Below, piece after piece: positions 58,668 through 64,000 of a stretch of 64,000 bases of DNA. A program made the position numbers and the translations under genes. A model generated the notes under the pieces. The model saw only the letters and a program-made list of their open reading frames with translations. It searched no databases and was not told the origin of the DNA. Every line of letters starts with the position of its first letter. Positions within the stretch are counted from its first letter, which is position 1. The DNA comes from Pimelobacter simplex (GTDB taxonomy: Bacteria; Actinomycetota; Actinomycetes; Propionibacteriales; Nocardioidaceae). The DNA is taken from the NCBI RefSeq assembly GCF_900114845.1, contig NZ_FOUK01000005.1:1-64000 (forward strand), read 5' to 3'.

Positions 58668-58820
58668 ATGAACACCGACCCGAAGGCCCTGCTGCGCATC
58701 GTGGCCGTGCTCGCCGTCCTGGCCGTGCTGCCGCGCCTGGTGCAGGCGGTGCTGCTGCGCCTGACCGGCACGGTCGTGCGCGACGTCCGCCGCCAGGACC
58801 GGCCGGCCGCGCTGCGATGA
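58668..58820 (+). CDS. Small single-helix membrane protein
   Basis: A 50-residue protein: short polar start MNTDPKALLR, one hydrophobic helix (IVAVLAVLAVLPRLVQAVLL), and a basic end RRQDRPAALR. A GAGAGGACC-like site precedes the ATG and its stop overlaps the next ATG (ATGA). Positioned between oxygenase and hydrolase genes; it could tie the oxygenase to the membrane, which is only an inference. Confidence 0.55.
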   Translation: MNTDPKALLRIVAVLAVLAVLPRLVQAVLLRLTGTVVRDVRRQDRPAALR

Positions 58821-59629
58821 ACGACGCCCGCCCCCGCCTCGCCGTCGAGCGGCGGGGCGAGGGGACGGCGTCCGCGCCGCCGCTGCTCGTGCTGCACGGC
58901 GGTGGTCCCGGCTGCCACGCCGCGGCGGACTTCCGGGCCCTGCTGCCCTTCCTGGCCGACCGGGAGCTGCTCCTGGTCGACCTGCCCGGCTACGGCGGCT
59001 CGCCGCTGCCCGCCGTCCGCGGTCCGCGGATGGCAGGCTGCGCCGACGCCCTGGCCGCCCTGCTCGACGACGCCGGGATCGCCGGCTGCGACGTCCTCAC
59101 GACGTCGCTCGGCGGGATCGTCGCGATGGTCCTGTCGGCGCGTCGTCCCGACCTGGTCGGCCGGCTCGTCGCCGGCGGCAGCCAGCCGCTCCCGGCGCCG
59201 CCCGGCGTCACCGCCGACCTGGAGCTGGGCCGGCGAGCCCGCGCGGCCTACTACGGCGCGGGGGAGCCGACCCCCGAGCGGCTGCACGAGACCGTGCTCG
59301 CACTGGAGTGGCACGACCCGCGCCGGGTCCCCGACGACCTGCTCCGGGTGCGCCACGCGGCGAGCATCTCGCCCGCGAGCCGGGCCGTCGCGGCCGACCC
59401 GGGCCTGCTCGGCGAGCCCGACGACCTGTCCGGCCTGCTCGGCGAGGTGCGGGCCGAGACCCTGGTGCTGTGGGGCGAGCACGACCCGTTCGGTGAGCCG
59501 GCGTACGGCGCCTGGCTCGCGGACGGCCTGCCGCGCGGGTCGGCTGCCGTCGTCCCGGGCACCGCCCACCACCCGCAGTCCGAGCGGCCCGAGCCGACCG
59601 CCGCGCTCGTGCGCGCGCACCTGTCCTAG
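58817..59629 (+). CDS. Alpha/beta hydrolase
   Basis: A 270-residue hydrolase with LVLHGGGPGCHAAADF oxyanion region, nucleophile in LTTSLGGIVAM (the first Gly of the elbow is Thr), acid in LWGEHDPFGE and late His in PGTAHHPQSE. Close in type to meta-cleavage product hydrolases (HGGGPG is typical of them), so it may be a second C-C hydrolase for a different ring or an amide/ester hydrolase. Part of the Rieske operon. Confidence 0.8.
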   Translation: MNDARPRLAVERRGEGTASAPPLLVLHGGGPGCHAAADFRALLPFLADRELLLVDLPGYGGSPLPAVRGPRMAGCADALAALLDDAGIAGCDVLTTSLGGIVAMVLSARRPDLVGRLVAGGSQPLPAPPGVTADLELGRRARAAYYGAGEPTPERLHETVLALEWHDPRRVPDDLLRVRHAASISPASRAVAADPGLLGEPDDLSGLLGEVRAETLVLWGEHDPFGEPAYGAWLADGLPRGSAAVVPGTAHHPQSERPEPTAALVRAHLS

Positions 59630-59663
59630 AGCCACGACAGCCACGACAGCAAGGAGAACGAGG

Positions 59664-60977
59664 ATGACGTCACCGGACCCGAGCGCCGTGCGGACGGCGA
59701 TCGCCGCCGCCTGGAAGGCGATCGACCGCGACCGGTTGGCCGAGCTGGTCGTGGGGCTGGTCGACATCCCGTCGCCGACGGGGGAGGAGGGTGAGCTCGC
59801 GCAGTGGGCCGCCGGTCAGCTGAGTGCGCACGGCGTTCCGGCGCGGACCCAGTGGCTCGACGACCGGCAGGCCAATGCCGTCGGGGAGCTGGCGGGCACG
59901 GGCGGCGGCGAGGACGTGCTGCTCTACGCCCCCATCGACACCCTCACCGTCGGGGACGCCGACGAGGACGTGCCCTGGATCGGGCCCGCGCTGCGCGCCG
60001 ACATGCAGCCCAGGGCCCAGGTGCACGGCGACCACGTGCTCGGGCTCGGTGCCTCGAACCCCAAGGGCCATGCGGCCAGCGTGATGGCCGCGGCTGAGGC
60101 GATCGCGGCCGCCGGGCTCGACCTGCCGGGCAGTGTCCTGGTCGGCCTCGGCGCCGGCGGCATGCCGACCAACGGCCGCATCGAGCGCGGCCTGAGCCGG
60201 CACAACGCCGGTCAGGGCGCCGGCTGCTCGTTCCTGCTCGAGCAGGGCGTCTGGGCCGACCACGCCGTGATCGCCAAGCCCGGCTGGGCGGTGGCGTGGG
60301 AGGAGGTCGGCCTGTGCTGGTTCGAGGTCGAGGTCGAGGGCAGCTTCTCCTACGTCGGCAGCCGGCACCGGATGCCCTACCGCAACGCCATCGCGGGCGC
60401 CTCGGTCGTCGTCCTCGAGCTCGAGGAGTGGTTCACGACGTACGCCGAGCGGCACACCGACGGGCTCGTCGCGCCGCAGGGGATCGTGTCGGCGATCGAG
60501 AGCGGCTGGCCGCGGATGTCGTCGGTGACGCCGGCCCTGTGCCGCTTCTACGTCGACCTGCGCACGAGCCCCCGCTCGCCGCTCGCCGACGTCCGGCGTG
60601 AGTTCGGCGCCGCCGTCGACGCGATCCGCGCCCGGCACCCCGAGCTCGCCGTCCGCTGGCGCTCGCGGCTGACCATCCCCGGCACCGCCACCCCGGTCGA
60701 CGCCCCGGTCGTCACCGCAGCCATCGCCGCGTGGGAGGAGCTCGCCGGCGAGCCGCACCGCCCCATCGTGGCCAACAGCGGCGCCACCGACGCCAACATC
60801 CTGCGCCAGAAGGGCCTGCCCACCGCGCGCATCGGCATGGACCGGATCGGGCCGGACGCGCCGCTGCCGCTGGACTTCCCGGCCGGGATGAACGTCGTCG
60901 ACCTCCGGGAGGCGGAGCGGCTGACCCGGCACCTCGTGCACACGGCGGTGACGCTGGCCAGCCGCCCGGCCGGGTAG
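59664..60977 (+). CDS. M20 peptidase-like protein with degraded metal site
   Basis: A 437-residue protein of the ArgE/DapE (M20) fold. The first zinc ligand region, normally G-H-x-D, reads LLYAPIDTLTVG, so His is lost; the shared ligand Asp in the next motif is Asn (GLGASNPKGHAA); the EE pair and the last His are also missing (VGLGAGGMPTNG and PLDFPAGMNVVD). A long domain and dimerisation part are intact. So it is unlikely to be a normal di-zinc amidohydrolase. It may be a carrier, or catalyse a different reaction. Last gene of regulon B, one base from the stop of the convergent regulator gene. Confidence 0.7.
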   Translation: MTSPDPSAVRTAIAAAWKAIDRDRLAELVVGLVDIPSPTGEEGELAQWAAGQLSAHGVPARTQWLDDRQANAVGELAGTGGGEDVLLYAPIDTLTVGDADEDVPWIGPALRADMQPRAQVHGDHVLGLGASNPKGHAASVMAAAEAIAAAGLDLPGSVLVGLGAGGMPTNGRIERGLSRHNAGQGAGCSFLLEQGVWADHAVIAKPGWAVAWEEVGLCWFEVEVEGSFSYVGSRHRMPYRNAIAGASVVVLELEEWFTTYAERHTDGLVAPQGIVSAIESGWPRMSSVTPALCRFYVDLRTSPRSPLADVRREFGAAVDAIRARHPELAVRWRSRLTIPGTATPVDAPVVTAAIAAWEELAGEPHRPIVANSGATDANILRQKGLPTARIGMDRIGPDAPLPLDFPAGMNVVDLREAERLTRHLVHTAVTLASRPAG

Positions 60978-60978
60978 G

Positions 60979-61665
60979 TCAGGCGCGGCTGGGCGGGTCG
61001 AGGTAGCCGTCCTGCTGGGCGACCGTGTTGAGCTCGAGCTTCGTGCTCACCGGACGCCCGGCGGTGGCGTACTTCGCCTTGACCCGGCTGAGGTACTTCT
61101 TCGCGGTGTCCTTCTTGACGCCGAGCGCCGAGGCGACCGCATCGAGCGTGAGCCCGGAGGCGTAGAGCACGAGCGCGCGCTCCTCCTGGTCGCTGAGCCG
61201 GGGACGGTCGGCGTCGCCGGCGATCACGCTCGCCAGCTCGGGCGTCAGCCACTGACCGCGGCCGAGCACCGTCCAGATCGCGGCGACGATGTCCTCCTCG
61301 GAGTCGCGCTTGCCCGCGATGCCGCCGATCCCGGCGCGCAGGACCTTGCGGACCAGCTCGGGCGAGGCCATCGCGGAGAGCACGAGCACCTTGATGCCGG
61401 AGCGGGTGACCTCGCGGACCATGACCGGATCGGCGCTCGGCCCGCGCTCGACCATGAGGTCGAGGACGAGCAGGTGCGGCCGCTGGGGCTCGGGCACGTC
61501 GGCCACCCAGGCCGTGAAGTCGGTGAGCGTCTCGCCGCTCCAGATCACCCGCAGCCCCGGCTGCGCCGCCACCAGCTCCTCGGTGCGCTTGCGCTGGAGC
61601 ATGTGGTCCTCGACGATCGCCAGGCGCCACTCGTAGCGCCGGGCACCCTGGACGGGAACGCTCAC
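60979..61665 (-). CDS. Response regulator, LuxR/NarL type
   Basis: A 228-residue response regulator. Receiver: E19-D20 acid pair, phosphorylation Asp at D69 (LLVLDLMVERG), S97 and K119. Helix-turn-helix near 155-205 (LSDQEERALVLYASG to KKYLSRVKAKY). It overlaps the histidine kinase gene by four bases and is its partner. No regulon A or B operator is near, so it serves another purpose; it marks the end of the catabolic islands. Confidence 0.85.
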   Translation of the reverse strand: MSVPVQGARRYEWRLAIVEDHMLQRKRTEELVAAQPGLRVIWSGETLTDFTAWVADVPEPQRPHLLVLDLMVERGPSADPVMVREVTRSGIKVLVLSAMASPELVRKVLRAGIGGIAGKRDSEEDIVAAIWTVLGRGQWLTPELASVIAGDADRPRLSDQEERALVLYASGLTLDAVASALGVKKDTAKKYLSRVKAKYATAGRPVSTKLELNTVAQQDGYLDPPSRA

Positions 61666-63935
61666 GGCCCCTCACCTCCGTTCGTCACCGGACCCGGCTC
61701 TGCCGCCGGGACCACCACCTCGACCAGGTCCTGCGGGCCGAAGCTCTGCACGGACATGGCGACATCATCGGGCAACCGCCAGCCGCGTGCCACCGACGCG
61801 AGGTGGGGCGCCGGGCCGACCAGCGTGAAGCGCAGTCCGTGCTCCGCGGGGAACAGGGTCGTCGTCATCTGCTCGCCGGCCGGCACGGCGCCGACAGCAG
61901 TGAGCAGGAGCTCGCCCAGCGCCGGCGCGACCTCGGCACCGGCATCGACCGCGCCCGAGCGGACGGAGAGCGCGGCGTTGGCCGTGCGGGCCTCGGCGAG
62001 GGCGCGGGCGAACCAGTCGCCCATCCACACCAGCTCGGGGTTGAGCTGGGTGAGCTGGCGCAGGTAGGCCTCCTCCTCGACGCAGACCGTGCGGAGGGGC
62101 TCGGCGGTGGGCTCGACGTCGCCCGCGGCCACCCGGCGCAGGATCGCGACCGACTCGGCCAGACCTGCCGCCGCCCAGCGCCGTCGCGACCGGCTCGCGG
62201 CCTCGCGTGCCTCGACCTCGGTCCGCAGCCGGGCCACCGCCTGCTGGTCGGCCACCACGCGGCGGCCGATGGTGATGACCATCCGCTGGAAGCCGGCCCA
62301 GCCGGCGACCAGGCCCAGGCACGCCGTCCCGGCGACCAGGGTGGAGACGGCGGCGCGGCCGCTGGACGGGGCCACGAGCCCCGCCGTCGTGACGATCGTG
62401 AGCAGGAGCATCGCGGCCGGCCAGACCGCCATCCGGCGCCAGTGCCGGTCACCGAGCACGAGCAGGAGCGGGCCGCTGGGGCAGATCGCCTGCCAGAGGA
62501 CGACGTCGGAACGGCCGAAGTCGACCGCGGCGGCCGAGAGCACGAACGCCACCGACGAGCCCAGACCGAGCAGGAGGGGCAGCAGGAGCCGGCGCGGGCG
62601 GCTGCCGCCGCGCAGCACCCAGGCGAGGCCGCAGACCGCCGCGACGACGGCCACCATCGGGTACTCCGTGGTGGGCTGTCCGCGGTGGTTGGTCACGGCG
62701 AGCCACACCCCGACCCCGATCAGGGCGAGCGCGAAGACACCGCTCGCTCGCCGCTGGATGCCGTCGACCACCGCCCCCATCAGCTGGTCGGAGCCGGCGC
62801 TCGGGGAGGCCGCGGCCGGTGTCGGCCCGGCCATGGTCCAGGTGAGCGTGACCCGGGTGCCGAAGCCCGGGGTCGAGACCAGGTCGACGTCGATGCCGGT
62901 GTCGCGCAGCCGGCCCAGCACCGACTCGGCGAGGCCCCGCCCGGCCGGCGCGACGCCGTCGAAGCCGACGCCGTCGTCGCTCACCGTGACGACCAGCCCG
63001 CTCGGCCGGGCCTGGACGTCGACGCGGACCTCGGCCGCACCGGAGTGCTTCTCGGCGTTGCGCACGAGCTCGCCGGTGGCCCGGGTCAGCGCGTCGAGCA
63101 CGCCGGCGGGCACCAGGGCCTCGCGCCGGGCGAGCTCGTCCTCGGCGAGGCCGGTGTGGACGATCCGGATGCCGGTCGCGGACAGCCCCTGCCGGAGGCC
63201 GTGCCCGGCCAGGGGGAGCGCGGCGTCGTCGGTGATCGCCTCGAGGGTGGCCACGTCGCGGGCGCAGCGCGCCCGGACGGCGTCCCGGTCGGCGATCGCG
63301 GCACCGCCGTTGGCCAGCGCGCCGAGCGTGTTGATGACGGTGTCGTGGAGCAGCCGCGCGTCCTCGGCCGCACGGCGGCTCGCGGCCCGTCGTACCTCGC
63401 CGGCGTGGCGCTCGGCGTCGGCGAGCTCGTGCTCGGCGTCGGCGCGGCGGGCGAAGTCGAGCAGGAAGGACAGGCCCGACCGGGCGGCCACCGCGATCGC
63501 CAGCGTGGTCGCGGCGACCGCGGACGGCAGCGTGCTGCCCGAGTCGGGCACGGTCAGCACCATCAGCACCGGCACGACCACGGCGATGCCGAGGGGCCAG
63601 ACGATCGCGCTGCGCCCGCGCAGGAGGAAGGCAGGCAGGATCGCGGCGAGGTTCGCCATCCAGCACGAGGCCAGCAGCAGGGGGTTGTCCGGCGAGACGA
63701 CCGTGGCCCAGTCGGCCACGAACGCCGCATAGGCGAGTGCGAGCACCGTCCACGCCGGGAGCCGTCCGGCCGCGACGAGCAGCGCGCAGCCGGCCAGGAC
63801 CAGGTGGCCGGCGACCAGCGCGGCGCGCAGGGCGGGGGCGACCGGCTCGATCACGATCGTCAGCACCATGACCGCCTGCCACAGGGCCATGCCCCGCAGG
63901 AAGGCCCGGCTGGTCGACGTCGTGACCGTCCGCAT
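61662..63935 (-). CDS. Large histidine kinase with two membrane halves (frame open to window edge)
   Basis: At least 757 residues. First half: about five helices, a coil, a HisKA_3-type phospho-acceptor helix (EDARLLHDTVINTLGAL, His near 197) and an ATPase domain (GELVRNAEKHSG, DDGVGFDG, GFGTRVTL). Second half, from about 395: another five or so helices, a coil, and a domain resembling a worn kinase core without acceptor His or ATP motifs. Such a doubled layout is unusual. The in-frame codons continue upstream of the ATG at 63935 to base 64000 without a stop and look coding (RRLLDDPFRDAERAG), so the true start may lie outside the window. Confidence 0.75.
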   Translation of the reverse strand: MRTVTTSTSRAFLRGMALWQAVMVLTIVIEPVAPALRAALVAGHLVLAGCALLVAAGRLPAWTVLALAYAAFVADWATVVSPDNPLLLASCWMANLAAILPAFLLRGRSAIVWPLGIAVVVPVLMVLTVPDSGSTLPSAVAATTLAIAVAARSGLSFLLDFARRADAEHELADAERHAGEVRRAASRRAAEDARLLHDTVINTLGALANGGAAIADRDAVRARCARDVATLEAITDDAALPLAGHGLRQGLSATGIRIVHTGLAEDELARREALVPAGVLDALTRATGELVRNAEKHSGAAEVRVDVQARPSGLVVTVSDDGVGFDGVAPAGRGLAESVLGRLRDTGIDVDLVSTPGFGTRVTLTWTMAGPTPAAASPSAGSDQLMGAVVDGIQRRASGVFALALIGVGVWLAVTNHRGQPTTEYPMVAVVAAVCGLAWVLRGGSRPRRLLLPLLLGLGSSVAFVLSAAAVDFGRSDVVLWQAICPSGPLLLVLGDRHWRRMAVWPAAMLLLTIVTTAGLVAPSSGRAAVSTLVAGTACLGLVAGWAGFQRMVITIGRRVVADQQAVARLRTEVEAREAASRSRRRWAAAGLAESVAILRRVAAGDVEPTAEPLRTVCVEEEAYLRQLTQLNPELVWMGDWFARALAEARTANAALSVRSGAVDAGAEVAPALGELLLTAVGAVPAGEQMTTTLFPAEHGLRFTLVGPAPHLASVARGWRLPDDVAMSVQSFGPQDLVEVVVPAAEPGPVTNGGEGP

Positions 63936-64000
63936 CGTCCAGCCGGCTCGCTCGGCGTCCCTGAACGGGTCGTCCAGCAGCCGTCGGCGAACGTGTGCCC

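Overview
The window is very GC-rich double-stranded DNA with GTG starts and dense 4-base ATGA/GTGA gene overlaps. Gene content points to a high-GC actinobacterium of the Nocardioides type: DUF5994, DUF3263, heterodimer-type acyl-CoA dehydrogenases, thiolase plus DUF35 pairs, an F420-type luciferase-like oxidoreductase, and a LexA box of the mycobacterial form. The genus is an inference from this content; no rRNA or other marker gene is present.

Region 1 (1-7116) is the right end of a prophage. It carries a tail gene cut by the window edge, then a tightly overlapping cassette: membrane-anchored coiled-coil protein, M15-type endolysin, DNase-I-fold nuclease, holin, second small membrane protein. 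After a terminator comes a looser set of accessory genes (LuxR-type regulator with altered receiver, DUF5994, small unknowns, DUF3263) with a divergent SOS-type operator. The prophage ends in the 3' half of a tRNA-Thr(CGT) gene, so this is one attachment junction and the intact tRNA should lie at the other end, outside the window.

Region 2 (7186-37942) is chromosomal and dominated by a CoA-thioester catabolic island. It holds three acyl-CoA dehydrogenases, a flavin dehydrogenase of the 3-ketosteroid dehydrogenase/fumarate reductase type, an Old Yellow Enzyme/FadH-type reductase, a crotonase, a thiolase with its DUF35 partner, four short-chain dehydrogenases, three medium-chain dehydrogenases, an acyl-CoA ligase, a MaoC-like hydratase, an EthD protein, an iron/polyamine-type ABC importer and two tandem DUF1254/DUF1214 proteins. 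Eleven copies of a palindrome of the form TGAA-N5-TTCA sit in its promoters, two of them as inverted copies bracketing a TetR gene. This looks like one regulon (A) that imports and beta-oxidises an alicyclic or isoprenoid-like acid; the substrate is not visible.

Region 3 (38918-60977) is a second catabolic island. It has a nitrate/taurine-type ABC importer, a TetR and an IclR regulator, a molybdenum hydroxylase whose molybdopterin and FAD subunits are fused, a Rieske oxygenase with its phthalate-type reductase, a LigB-type extradiol dioxygenase next to a meta-cleavage hydrolase, a maleate isomerase-like protein, an asparaginase-like protein, an M20-like protein, MmgE/PrpD, a luciferase-like oxidoreductase and an MFS carrier. 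Six copies of a different palindrome, CGTAC-N3-GTACG, sit in front of its transcription units (regulon B). The combination suggests hydroxylation of an aromatic, probably N-heteroaromatic, ring, ring oxygenation, meta cleavage and side-chain hydrolysis. Several hydrolase-family members lack the usual catalytic residues, which suggests a non-textbook route.

Region 4 (60979-64000) is a two-component pair on the minus strand: a LuxR-type response regulator and a very long histidine kinase with two membrane halves, whose reading frame stays open to the window edge.
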